The translations under genes and the position numbers were made by a program. The notes under the pieces were generated by a model. That model made no database searches. It was not told the DNA's origin and saw nothing but the letters and a program-made list of their open reading frames with translations. Positions 38,150-49,763 of a stretch of 64,000 bases of DNA are shown here, in pieces. This DNA is from Styela clava (lineage: Eukaryota > Chordata > Ascidiacea > Stolidobranchia > Styelidae): contig NC_135252.1 of the NCBI RefSeq assembly GCF_964204865.1, positions 15,893,383 to 15,957,382 on the forward strand. Direction: 5' to 3'. Every line of letters starts with the position of its first letter. Position 1 is the first letter of the stretch.

Positions 38150-39518
38150 GTCTACATGTGCTTACTAAACACTACTCTTCATATAAAACACATTGTGATG
38201 AGAATTATCGTTTTTTTAGGAGTGTTATATTATTTATTGGTATATATAGATTCAAAAGACGCGGGTCAATCATAAATTCCAAATTATAATTTGAGTAATT
38301 TCACTTCAGAGAAGCAGCGTAGCCTATTTTTGAATATTATATACTAATACATTGAATGAGTGGATAAAAACACGAAGGAATAATAAAGTTATTGATTTGT
38401 CGAGTTCAATCTATTATCCCCAGCATACCCTTATTTAAATCAGTATTATCCAAAAGTGAAATTTTTTGAAAAGATATAAACTATGGAAGATTGCCTATTT
38501 CGGTCGCTCACTAAATGACTAAATTATTAGTAAGTACAAAATTCTCGAATTCTTCTTAATCTTTGTTTTCACTGGAGCGTGGTGGAAAACTTGCATAAAA
38601 CAAGCAAACCTGGCTTCTGAGATTTATGGTTACTAATGCACGATTCACAGCAAATATATTTATTTTCTATCCATCATTTCTAAGCTTCGCGTAACCTGCC
38701 TCCTCTCAGTACACCAAAGGCTTGTTTGTGGATATCGCATCAATTCGTCAAAAGACCTCGCCACGTGAAGCGTGAGTTTTGTTCGCCGATTTTAGTCGTA
38801 CGTGCTTCGCCACTCTCCCGTGAAATGCTATTGGGGTTAGCCCACGACAACCAAAATCATACAATTGCGAAATGATATTGGGCCGCATTCGCGTAAGTAA
38901 TACTAATACGTCCCTATATGGTTTCTCGAGCAAAACATACAAGGAGCTTTTCTGTCATATATTATTGCATTTTTGTAACTCAACCCCGTGACCTGATTGA
39001 GACGGATGACCTTAATGTCTACTGGAGCAGATAGTTGTGGTAAACACCCCGACTAACGAAAGCGAAAACATTTAAATCCAGTCGAATGATTATGACACAT
39101 ACTAGTCTAGCCATCAATAACGCAAAGGGAATTCGACTTCCACAGTTGAGCCCTTTTCACATTCCGTTAACTTTATACAAGAATGTTGAGTTCGAAACGT
39201 CAGAGGAAAAGCCAAAACGGTTACAAATTAGACCAACTCAACGTCCACATAATACAGCCGTTTGGCTCGCCTATGGAACTATATAAAAGCAGAAACAAAA
39301 ACAAAAAAACATAACCAATTCTCTGGTACAAAATTGAGTGCTCTAGAAGTATGCGCACTCAGATGTCGCACAACCTGAATCCCAACCGGTACACAATACT
39401 ATGTTCAGGTTGCACGCCATCTTGGTGCGCATACTTCTGAAGATCCCAAAATTGCCTGCCAAATCACTCAATCTTTCATTATCCAAAGATAGTCTGGGAG
39501 AAAATATCCAGACATTTA
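38150..39518. other. Intergenic region between lysyl oxidase start and SRFBP1 stop
   Basis: About 1.4 kb that should hold the lysyl oxidase promoter and 5' UTR and the short SRFBP1 3' UTR. Apart from the inverted-repeat element at 39344-39441, I recognise nothing in it. Confidence 0.6.
39344..39441. mobile_element. Short MITE copy (CCAAGATGGCG family)
   Basis: The ends AGAAGTATGCGCAC and GTGCGCATACTTCT are inverted, and the inner parts CGCACAACCTGAA and TTCAGGTTGCACGCCATCTTGG continue the palindrome. The closest relative is 55746-55839; 20710-20924 is the longer form. It lies about 75 bp past the SRFBP1 stop. Confidence 0.65.
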
Positions 39519-39520
39519 TT
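39515..39520 (-). terminator. AATAAA poly(A) signal overlapping the SRFBP1 stop codon
   Basis: Minus-strand sequence GATTAATAAATG contains the TAA stop, and the AATAAA hexamer begins within that stop codon. If used, the mRNA would have a 3' UTR of only a few tens of bases. Confidence 0.4.
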
Positions 39521-42500
39521 AATCACTATCATCAAAACAAACACGTTTTCCTTTAAATTGTTTTATCATAGATTGTTGTTCCTTTCTCTTTCTACTTGCT
39601 TCCCATGATGGATGGAATGGTTGCAGTTCAATAGTTTTCAGAGAAGTCTCAGTTTTCAGGTTGTTTTGCATTTTTCCAGATTTATTAGTTGAATTCGACT
39701 TTTTCGAGTCATTATTGTTGCTGTGTTCGCTAGTCTTCTTTTTTGAATGTAATCTTTTTCTTGCTCTTTGACTCATTCTGTTTTTACCTGAACAAAATTA
39801 AAACACATTTTCATTAAATACTTATTTATATTTCAAATTTTTATGATTTAATAGCTTTAATTTACTAAAAGGATAGTCATTACAGAATTCTTTCAAGAGA
39901 ATTTATTCACACGCACATACTCAGAAGTATGAGACCCATCTTTGAGATGAATTACGGGTGACGTATCAAATGCCAAAAGCTATAGATTTCATATGATGGT
40001 GGTGGTATTGAAAGCTAGCAGATGTTGAGCAAAGTGAGACTTAGAAACAGTTCTTAGAAAAAACTTCCGGCATAAAGATTTCTTTGTTCTGAGGATATAC
40101 TGACATTTCGCGGTTGAGAGCTCACAGCCAAACCAAACATTTCTCGGAAGGAGGATGAAAATTATGAGGAGTATTACGCCACCACCTAAGACAAACAGCC
40201 ACTCGTACATACCATTCAACATACTTCATTTCAAATAAAAAGAATGTTCTCAAGTTCAAAATAGTATACTAGATTCATTAAATCTTAGGTTGACAATAGG
40301 GCATCCGGCTTCAACCAGAAACTACCACTCAAAGCACAACATGGTTGGGTAAATATGTGCTGTCAACCTGAGCAACCATGCCACTACACACATTTATTTA
40401 TATGTTACCGAAAAAAACAAATTTTCCTGGCACGACTCCATGATACGATTACATATATTTCTATCTTGTCATAATAGAAACCATGACTTACCTTTAGTAC
40501 GTTGATGTGACACACTTGCTAAGCTTTCAACAAAGCAAGACTTGACTTGTCTTAATTCCTCATCATCAGATGATTCAGATTTGTTGGATTTGCTAACAAT
40601 ACGTTGGAACTTTTTATCAGATGAACCTTATAATGCAATAATATTTCTCAACTAAGACTAATTTTATTGATATCATTTGTTAAGAGGACATCTCACAATT
40701 CAATAACGTTTGGAACCAAATAATGTGAACATACAAGAACTATATCAACAGTGTTCAAACAAAAATCCCTCTCATGATATTTGAATCCCAAAATGCACTA
40801 GCTAGTCAAAACTACAGTCCAATTTTGCTTAGGATATAGTCTTGAACTATTTTCAAGTAAGAGACAATATCATGGCAGATCAAAACGCTCAAGATACAGT
40901 ATGTAATGTTTGGTTGTTAGACTTGTGAGTATAGCAACTCTCTTTTGATATCATATCAAATGGGTCTGAAATAATATTTCGTGCAAAATCACTACAAGCA
41001 AATGTGTACATTTTATAGGCTGCGCCCTGTAACAAATGTAATTGGCTTTGAAGATAATGCTATTATTACATTTACCTTTTGCATCCATAAAAAACATATC
41101 CTCTTTATTTTCAGCATCTTTATTCAAATTCTGTTTCGATTTCAAAGCTAATTCTGCCAAATCCTCATACTCTAATGATGATGAAAATTAGATAAACAAG
41201 TTAAGAAAGTAGGTTATTAAGTTACCTGCAATTTAACTAGGGATGTCTAAAATGAATCGAATGACTAAAACAACTAAAAAATGACCATAAAAAGAGAACA
41301 TCAATGAATACGATGTTACATAAAAACTTTACAGTGATCGTTACATTACAGCAATCATGCACTAAACATTACAGTGGTTTAAAAAAATTTCTGCAATGAA
41401 CGTTCCGATTTCGGATTTTAGAATATATTTGATAATCCATATTCAAATATATTATTTCAGAATGCATTCGGAATGGTAACTACTTGTTTTTGGCCATTCC
41501 TGGAGTCAACTACGATCGATTTTCCATTCAGTCATAGATAATATTGGATTTTCCATTCAGTCATAGATAATATTGAAGGACAAATATTAAAAATTAAGTT
41601 TTACCTATGTCACTGTCAGATGCGTCATCATCGGAATGAAAGTTTTCTCCTATGTTTGTCAAAACATCTGTGACATCCTCAGCCCCTTCAGCAATGTCAT
41701 TGAAATTTTTTCTGTGTGAAGTGATGAAATAATTTTATGAAAAACAATATGGATATAATTTGCATATTTTCACCTGCAGTGAGGCTAACTCTGGAAAGTT
41801 TGAAAAAAAATTCATAATATCTGTGAATGACTGATTTTTCACATTTACAACAAGAAAGACAGCAGCAAGGGCTACTACGCATCACACACATACATGTTGG
41901 ATATGATACATTCTCATATATTCATTCACATTGTATTTGTTACCCTAATTTCTTCCCCATAATCTCACTTCAGATTCGGAAACTTGAAACTCGAAAGCTT
42001 GCGAAGCTTTTTGGATATCTTGAATGACAAGAAGCTATATTTTATTATACTTTCACTCTTACTTGTTGGCTTCTTGAGATACTGATTTGTCATGTGTTGT
42101 AGGAAGTAATGGTAATACAATCTGATATCCTTCAGCTGTTGTTCCAATTATTCGCTCTTCCACCTACAAATAGGTTATAAGAAATACTTTCTAAGAAACA
42201 AACAATAACGGGAAGTTAAGGTACGACATTTTTCAAAATTGGAAAAGATTATATTCTGGCTGCTGTTATTTCACATTATGGGCAAAAAAATTGAGTCAGG
42301 AATGAAGTACAATTTATACCATACCACCATAGGGCTTGCGTCTTCTTTTGTTACTGAAACATCATCATCATTTTGGTGGGGAGTATCATCATTAGAAGCT
42401 TCTCTCTCTTCTTCTTCATCGTCCGAAATAATATCACCTTCCATACTATCGCCATCCTCAGTACTATTGTTTTCTTCTGGCATGAGATTACTAGAAATTT

Positions 42501-45086
42501 CATCAATTTTTAAATTGTCAGTTTGTAATGCAATGAATTGATCTGGCTTTTGCTTCTTTGAAAGTGGCTTTTTCTGCATCAAGTTCTTTGTCGCTGTTTC
42601 TAATCTCATTTGTAGTTCGTTATCTTGCTTCACATCTGGCAAAAAACATAAAATTCAGAGTAGTCAGAGAAAATTTATGATCATTCTTAGTTCTTACAAG
42701 AGCTTGAGCTGAACATCACACAATGTATTGACCAGTTTCTGCTAAATTCAATGGAATTTCATTCAGATATTCAAATGATTAATTTTATTATATGAAATAC
42801 GGTATATGCTATTTTGACCAGAGCTGACCATTGCTACATATACATGTGGTTTACAAAAATCAGCACCTTGAAATTTAAACTGGATATTGAATCACATTAT
42901 AAACACAAAAATGAAGATGTAAAAGAATGTTGCAAAATAGACTAAAATAAATATGAGCGCACACATATTTAGGTATAGTGCATAGAATCTTCTTATATAC
43001 GGTAACTTAAGGCAATACAGACTATATAAAATATATCACCTCCAACATCATTTAATGGTGGTTCACATTCTTCAATCGTTTTAGATGATGGTTTGTTGGT
43101 TCTTTCAAGATTGAAAGTGGATACTTTATACTTGATATCAGACATTCTGGAAACACAAGAAAATAATTTTTGCTGCCGAATCAGATTTTATATCAAATGT
43201 ACCGTAATTAATAGTGGGTGATATCAAAATTAAAGAGCTAATCAATTCTTCAAAAAGGCTACAAAAAATTATGAGCCATCAATAACAATTTGATTGCTAC
43301 ATTAAAATTACATACTTTAAAATGTGTTGAAAAAATTAAAATGAACTGTAATCTAATATCAAGCACATACATTTATATAACGAGTTATGTGTTAGTGTTA
43401 CACATTATTCATGTGATTCCGATGATTAACCTGGAAGGCTATCGATTATAGTCCCGAAACTACGGGTGAAAGTGGCGATCCCACCGAAAGTTGATGAAAG
43501 AATAAAATGAGCTATTAAGATTTTGTCAAACATTTCTAAAACATATTCCTCCACCTCCACTAAAAGAATTCAATTTTTATTTAAGTTCAAATTATTTTAC
43601 TTGAAAGCTAAAGGCTGATGATGAGTGAAATTGAAGAGAAAAACCACAAAAACGAAGTTGATCAAACCACATTATTAACAATTCTAACTACCTGGTTTGA
43701 ATAAAAGTTGCAGAACCAATCCGAATAATTGCTCTTTGCGTCAACGGTAAATCAGAATTCATTAAAGACTGCGGACATGATTTTGAATCAGAGTTCAAAA
43801 GTGCTTTAAATACATCGTCAGGCTTCAGATCCTGTAATGAGAAATAGACAAAACAATGGAAGACAAATTCAAAACTTACAGTCTGGTAGGGCCTATCAAA
43901 ATTACACTTGGCATGATGATCAGTGTCAAACTAAGGTGAACAAATAACTCATTCGACTGAACAAAAATTTTATAAATAGAAAAAAATGTTGATATCAAAA
44001 AATGTAACAATGCTAAATAGTGTACCTTGATAACGTCAATTTCTTCAATTAGTCTTTCAGCTCTTCTTTTGTTTTTTGACAATTGCATCTCATTTCCCCT
44101 AGAAATAATAAGAACATTTTATTGCCAATTTAGCAACATGATACATGTCCATAGTACATGGTGCTAGTTTGCATTTCACAACTCAGTGGCACTCACATGA
44201 GTACCGATGAGTACTAGTCCATTACACACTATTAAATGTTAAAGTGAGACTTGTTTAAGTTCGAGCCAATACGATAAGAAGTCAGCTCAGGTAGAATATT
44301 ACACAGAACTGAAGTTCAGGAAAAAGATTTCTGGCATTTTTGACTAGACTCCGACTAGAAGATGCTAGAGAGATCTTGCAGCCAGCATGTGAAGACAACA
44401 GAAAATTTTTTTGAAGGAAGCAAGTTTCGAAAGATTAAAAGAAGTACCATTTGGGTGTCATATGCAATCAACATTGAACATAAACACTGTTGGGAATGAT
44501 GAAATGAAAATTTTCAATTCAAATCAAAGTAATGAACCAATGCTGTTTAGTGATTCTATAATCGGTACATAAAAAATTGATGATGACAATGTTGTTTCTT
44601 CAAATTTTAAATCAAAATATAAATTAAAAATATAAAATTAGATTGAATAAAGTTAAGTTATCATAGTATTGGGTGATATGAAATAAACTATCATTACTCT
44701 CATTCCTTACTTTTTATTGCGAAGATTCCGAACATTCCGAACAAGTTTTGTAATTGCCCATATCTTCCCTCGTTTGATTTCCTTTCTCATTTTTATCATC
44801 TAAAAGAAGTTGAATAATATTCATATTTTAGACTCCATAAACTTTGAGATACTTTTGTTGTGTATTTAAATGCAAATTGACAGTAAACTTTATCTTATTC
44901 AGCAGGTGAAATATTTATGTCAATGTTGATATATTTTTGGTGCCAGATTTCCGTACCTCAAAAGAGAGAGAGAGAGGAAGATCGAAATATATGTGACACA
45001 CAATTCTGCATTATTAAAATGTCATTTATTCTCACTCATATTATTTAGGCACTCACCTCATTGTTGATATCACAGGTCGATTCCAT
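39519..45086 (-). CDS. SRFBP1: SRFBP1/BUD22 family protein, 11 exons
   Basis: BUD22/SRFBP1 proteins are nuclear, act in small-subunit ribosome biogenesis, and in vertebrates also bind serum response factor. Coding exons in transcript order: 45057-45086, 44711-44799, 44026-44098, 43692-43831, 43040-43146, 42325-42635, 42063-42163, 41605-41711, 41076-41171, 40492-40626, 39519-39787. Phases close: 1458 nt, 485 residues (the human protein is about 430). The N-terminus, [10 protein letters not shown] then [11 protein letters not shown] and [14 protein letters not shown], followed by [17 protein letters not shown] and [11 protein letters not shown], matches the family's N-terminal helices. The middle is acidic ([14 protein letters not shown]) and Ser/Lys-rich. 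The C-terminus carries the family signature [18 protein letters not shown] and ends [12 protein letters not shown]. The tiny 10-codon first exon is supported by its match to the vertebrate start. Confidence 0.9.
41518..41575. repeat. Perfect 29 bp tandem duplication
   Basis: The unit starting GATTTTCCATTCAGTCATAG occurs twice without mismatch (41518-41546, 41547-41575) in the SRFBP1 intron just downstream of exon 41605-41711. Perfect identity suggests a recent origin. Confidence 0.95.
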
Positions 45087-45386
45087 AGGTCTGGTAGGTC
45101 CAGGATACGAACGTCTGAACGTAGTTAATGATATTAGAACAGCACTTTTACAGTTTTAGGAAGTTGTAGCTTAATTATCCAATTACGTACTGAATTATCG
45201 AAAAGATATCATGACTAATGAAATTGAGTTCAGATACTGAAGTACAGTATATTTTGACAATTTTGTGTCTATACAACCATAATCCAGTAATCAGCATAAC
45301 AGTCAATAAAATAAATGATAAAAACAAACAAATTACAGTATAAAATATGAAGAGGATCAGAAATATGGCAGAATTATAAGAGTACC

Positions 45387-45748
45387 GGCGCGGCGGTGTG
45401 TCTCAACGGGCTAAGAGTTAGGAATACGCTCGCCACCGCACCTCTAATTACTCTGCGTGGGTTCGCAGGTTCGAATCCCATGCAGGGATGGTTATGTGCG
45501 AGAGGATTGCTGGACTCCTCGCCGTCGTTGGGTGGTTCACGTAACCGCTGGTCGGTTACCTACGGCTTCCTCCACCACCAAGTCCATGCTTCCGAAAACA
45601 AACAATATACGGTACCGGTACGGTACCTAATCCCATACCCGACTTGGAATGGTAACCGAACGAAAGGCGGTGGTTCGCCATATGAATAGGCCGTCTTATC
45701 GTCTTTCCTCTCCCCTAGGATAAATATGTAAATCCTATCCTATCCTAC
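45387..45748 (+). mobile_element. tRNA-derived SINE, full-length copy with (ATCCT)n tail
   Basis: The head, beginning GGCGCGGCGGTGTGTCTCAA, contains an A-box-like stretch, and GGTTCGAATCC is a near-perfect B box about 70 bases later. A unique body follows (TGGACTCCTCGCCGTCG, GTAACCGCTGGTCGGTTAC, CTTCCTCCACCACCAAGTCC). The 3' end is GGATAAATATGTAAATCC with a tandem ATCCT tail. A short GGTACC-rich insertion sits near 45608-45630. Copies at 52928-53257 and 53971-54229 define the family. Confidence 0.85.
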
Positions 45749-46254
45749 CGGTACCGTACCGGTAAGCCGTACCCAACATCTTTAGTACAGTAACATCAGT
45801 CCTGCACCTGAAGTCTGCTAGAAGAAGTTACGGTAGCCTAACCATTTTAAAGTACAGAAGTGTGATATCCCAAAATAGAGATACACTACATTACAAAGCA
45901 AACGGTGAAACCAAATTACGGTCCTTCAACAAGTCGTAATTACACGTCCCAGACACGAAACAGGTACGGCAAACGACAAATGCAAGCTTCAAGCATGGCG
46001 CTCAGCGAGCATGTTGATATTTTTTTCAAAGCACCGACTTCCTTGTTTACTTCCGTGATATTGAAAAATGAGCAAAATGTCAAAGGTAACGTAACAATCG
46101 ATTTTTTTTACTCGGAGCGATTTTTAGTCGTGATTACAGAGATAACATACAGGTCAAGACCGCAATGATCGTGGTTTTGCTAGCTACGGTATTTTTCAGT
46201 TCTTAGTTTTTGAAATTTAGGTATACACCATTGGATTTTAGTTTAGTTGCAGTA

Positions 46255-46745
46255 CCGTGTTTCCCGAAAATAAGACTGGGTCTTTTTTTTCAATTTTCTA
46301 CCGAAAAATAACACTGGGGCTTATTTTCGGGGGATGTCTTATATATTTATTTATCAAAAGCGAACTTACAAGTAGAGAATTACTAGATTTTCAAATGTAC
46401 AAAATATGAAAACCGATATCCCTTTTTCTATAAATAACACGTTTTTATTAAAATAACTGCAAAACGTAGATTATCAATCATTTAAATATCCCATATTTAC
46501 GTCTAGATCAAATACTGGTAACTTCATAGTCATTTTGTCTAACGGTTTCATTTTTAAAAGCACTAATACCGTTAGCGAATTTATTCTGGCTGCTTTTTCG
46601 GGACCCAATTTTAATTAATATACCGGTACTAGTACAGTGTTTCCCCGAAAATAAGACCTACCCTGTAAATAAGACCTAGCCTGAATTTTAAAAATGATTC
46701 TAATATAAGCCCTCCTCCCCTTAAAATAAGACCTAGTCAATAACG
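46255..46745. repeat. Two copies of a TTTCCCCGAAAATAAGAC repeat
   Basis: Copy one (about 46255-46355) runs from GTGTTTCCCGAAAATAAGAC to an inverted end, GGCTTATTTTCGGGGGATGTCTTAT. Copy two starts at 46635 with CAGTGTTTCCCCGAAAATAAGACC, runs to about 46740 and lacks a matching inverted end. The CAG start and GAAAATAAGAC terminus recall widespread non-autonomous hAT-like repeats. That assignment is from memory. Confidence 0.55.
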
Positions 46746-47079
46746 CGAATATTTTTTTGATTTAGTCGATAGCCATCTTTCCTACACGTTTTAAATATGG
46801 GATGGCATGGAACCAAAACGACCAGCAAAACCAGTCTATGATTACAACCATGCCTTGAACTCAGTCTGAGACTCTTGAGTAGCTGCTAAAATTGAAATTG
46901 TCCCCAGAACCAAAATATCGCACAAGCGCTACCGGTATACGGTATACATTAACGCTAAACGCTGTAATCAAATATTTGTGCTGTTTACTGTGCATTCGGT
47001 AAACGTTCAGAAACGCGATGTAGACTCCCTTAACTTGAAATTTCACGTTATCAACAGGACCGAAGTACGACCAATAATT

Positions 47080-47876
47080 CCGAGTGGTCCAAGGTTGCGA
47101 GGTTGAAGGGCCGCAAAAACTTTTGAGGAGGTCTCGCGGGCCGCTGTCGGAGAGAACCCAAAAGTGATCAAAACGTCGCGATTTAATCACTTTAAATATA
47201 TTTAGAAATATGATTTTATCGTTCTAATCAGTTTTTTCAAGGAAACTATATAAAACCTTTAGTTATTTTAAAATTGCTTTCTGAGAAATATCTTGGTACT
47301 TTCAGTATCTTTTCTACACTCGTTGTATGATGATTGATGATTACTTGTAACGTGAGCAGGCTTAGTGTTACGGTCAAAAAGAAACCAAGTCCGTCTAAGT
47401 TGGGACCTCAAACCCAGGTAATAAGAAAGCTGGATCGCGCGTCGCTAATTATGTCAGCTCTGCAGTTCGCCACTGCTGTCACATGGCCAACTCTTAAAAA
47501 TAGAGGACTGTTTTGACTAAAACAAAGGCACAAAACGTATCTTTAAATGAGGAGTTACTTGACGCGAGCTCATCTCATCGGCTTCGTCCTGTCTGCACAA
47601 GACAATTCATTCACCTTTTACCGACAGGACCCTATTCCCATGTAGGCACCCTCTTAATGTTTATAGACACAACAATGAAATTCCGTGATTTTAACATGCA
47701 TCAATCCCGACATCGGAATTAAGAAAAGGACTATTCTCGGTTGGAATAGTTTAGAAATAAATCCAAATTGTTCTGCTTGTAAATACAAATATCTGCGAAT
47801 GGTTTAGGAGTGTACTTTAAAATTGTTCTGCGAGCCGCACGGAATGTGTCGGCGGGCCGCAGTTTGAACCACCCTG
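47080..47876. mobile_element. Non-autonomous hAT-like element, 797 bp
   Basis: The left end CCGAGTGGTCCAAGGTTGCG and the right end GTTTGAACCACCCTG are inverted versions of the terminus seen in the 57484-57948 element. Each terminus is followed by a CGGGCCGC motif. The flanks CAATAATT (47072-47079) and CAATAAAT (47877-47884) match at 7/8 as an 8 bp target duplication. Small internal frames show no transposase motif. Confidence 0.7.
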
Positions 47877-48865
47877 CAATAAATTAATCTGCAGCAAAAA
47901 ATGAAAATCCGTAGATATAGAAAATAATTAATGCAGTACGAGACATTGATTTAAGTTTCTCTAGCTCATTGAAGGAATATACCTGCATTACTCTGCCATG
48001 GACGTTCATCACGGGAGAGGGGGACCAGAGTGCACATATGGATCGCTATGTTAAAATATTGTTCGTGTTGCGAAGGCTAATTATTTATCCAAAATTTTGC
48101 AATTTTATTCAATTCTTGGCAAGACTTATATGTGGCATCCGTTACAACTATTTAAACGTTCGCGGTTGCGGTACCGTTCCTATTCCTAATTATACGTCTT
48201 TATTTGATATGGGACCTTATAGTTCAGGAGGAACAAACAATAAGACGCCCCACTTGCCTAATGAAATATCCCATTCTACCTACTTGAACACAAGTGGTAG
48301 TTGAAAGCATGACTGTTGCTAAATTGTCATCAATTCAATCTACCATCCGATTTTTAAATTTTAGGATCCTGCAGGTTGAACTTGAGTACCTTGCCATAAC
48401 CCTTAAACTGTAAATTACACACAATTTAATTGCACAATATCTACTCAGCGACTCAATTATACACTCACTTGAGGGTGAAAAAGTAAGAAACAAATGACTT
48501 TGAAGAATGGAATCAAAATGCAAAGAAAAAAAAGATGAACAAACATTGTGAAATAAAGAGAACAACATCATTCCTTCAATGGAGTTCTAATAACACAGTG
48601 AATAACATGGGTGCATGAAAATTATATACAAGAAAAGTAAAAAACAGATATGCAATTGTTTCAAATCTTCCCCACTGCCAAGCATAGGCGTAGAATAGTG
48701 GAAGTTTTGTGCGAGATTATTATTGTTCTATCTGTGAACTCAGGTCATCATATGTGGCAAGAAAACACACATCACATTCAAGGATCTATCACCAATAAGG
48801 AGCTGATAAGTAATTGCAAAGGTGATCACATCATAATTCCTATAATGTAACGCAACACTTAATGG

Positions 48866-48992
48866 CCTGACCATCAAGTCTTCTCCGCAGGATACGAGTC
48901 CATTTTAAATCTATAATAGAGGTTGTGGTACGTCATATGATTAAGCCATCTGGCTTTTCTTCCCCCCGGAATAAATGTGTAAATATCCTATC
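48866..48992 (+). repeat. SINE tail relic
   Basis: Matches the 3' half of the SINE family: GGTTGTGGTACGTCATATGATTAAGCC, then TTTTCTTCCCCCCGGAATAAATGTGTAAAT and a final ATCCTATC. Confidence 0.6.
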
Positions 48993-49763
48993 AGTGGCAA
49001 AAAAATTAAATTTAAGCATAGATTTTACAGTTACAATACAAAATAATGGCTAATTACTATGAAGTTAATTGAATAAAGAGATACTGCAAAAAACAACAAT
49101 ACACACTCGGGAAAAAAAAACAATAAAATTATCTTTATACAAATGTAAGAGAAGTATACTTTAAAAAGAATACATTCATTTGATTTACATCCAACATCCC
49201 TTGTGAAGCTAACACAAATTAATCTCCAAAAACAATGTGGTGTATATGGCATCAAAATTTGAAAGTGTTCAACACCAATTCCACCATAAAACACTTGTCA
49301 AGTACAAAGGGTGGCAACAGGTGCATTGTACATTGAAAAATATAATACTTTTAAATGATTGATGAATACATAGCTTGTACCTACGGTATATTTAAATGTC
49401 CAAAAAATATAATATTTCGGACTCTAGAAGTTGCGTACTATCTGAGCCCTCATATTTTACAGTATAATGTTTTATTAAAGCTGCTGATAATAGATTTTGC
49501 GATTGATCATAGATTCGTAGCAAAACGTTTCCCCACCAACGAAACTAACACGATAACAGGGGATTTAGTATAGAAAGTATTATAGAATAATACTCCACTA
49601 AATATAGAAAATTTACCACAATGTGTTTAACAAAATACGTATAGTATCTGTATTCTGTACTATGTGTGGCACATAGCATTGTGCCCATATTCCAAAGCCA
49701 CTTGGATTCAGTGTGAATCCATTTCAGACGATTGGAAAACTAAAGCTCCCGCAATAGTGAAGA

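Larger units (their letters stand above)
45087..49763. other. Transposon-rich region between SRFBP1 start and FAM219 stop
   Basis: Holds the SRFBP1 promoter side, a full SINE (45387-45748), two GAAAATAAGAC repeats (46255-46745), a hAT-type element (47080-47876) and a SINE tail (48866-48992). An AATAAA hexamer on the minus strand opposite 49471-49476 is a plausible FAM219 poly(A) signal. I see no host coding exon. Confidence 0.6.

Noticed and set aside
42239-42541. 100-codon plus-strand open frame rich in Ser
   Set aside because: Shadow of the acidic minus-strand SRFBP1 exon 42325-42635.
45387-45485. Possible tRNA gene (A-box-like stretch and GGTTCGAATCC)
   Set aside because: The cloverleaf does not close and the same head occurs in repeated elements with a common body and ATCCT tail, so it is a SINE.
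45396-45689. 97-codon plus-strand open frame
   Set aside because: Lies inside the SINE, and similar peptides arise from the other SINE copies; not a host gene.
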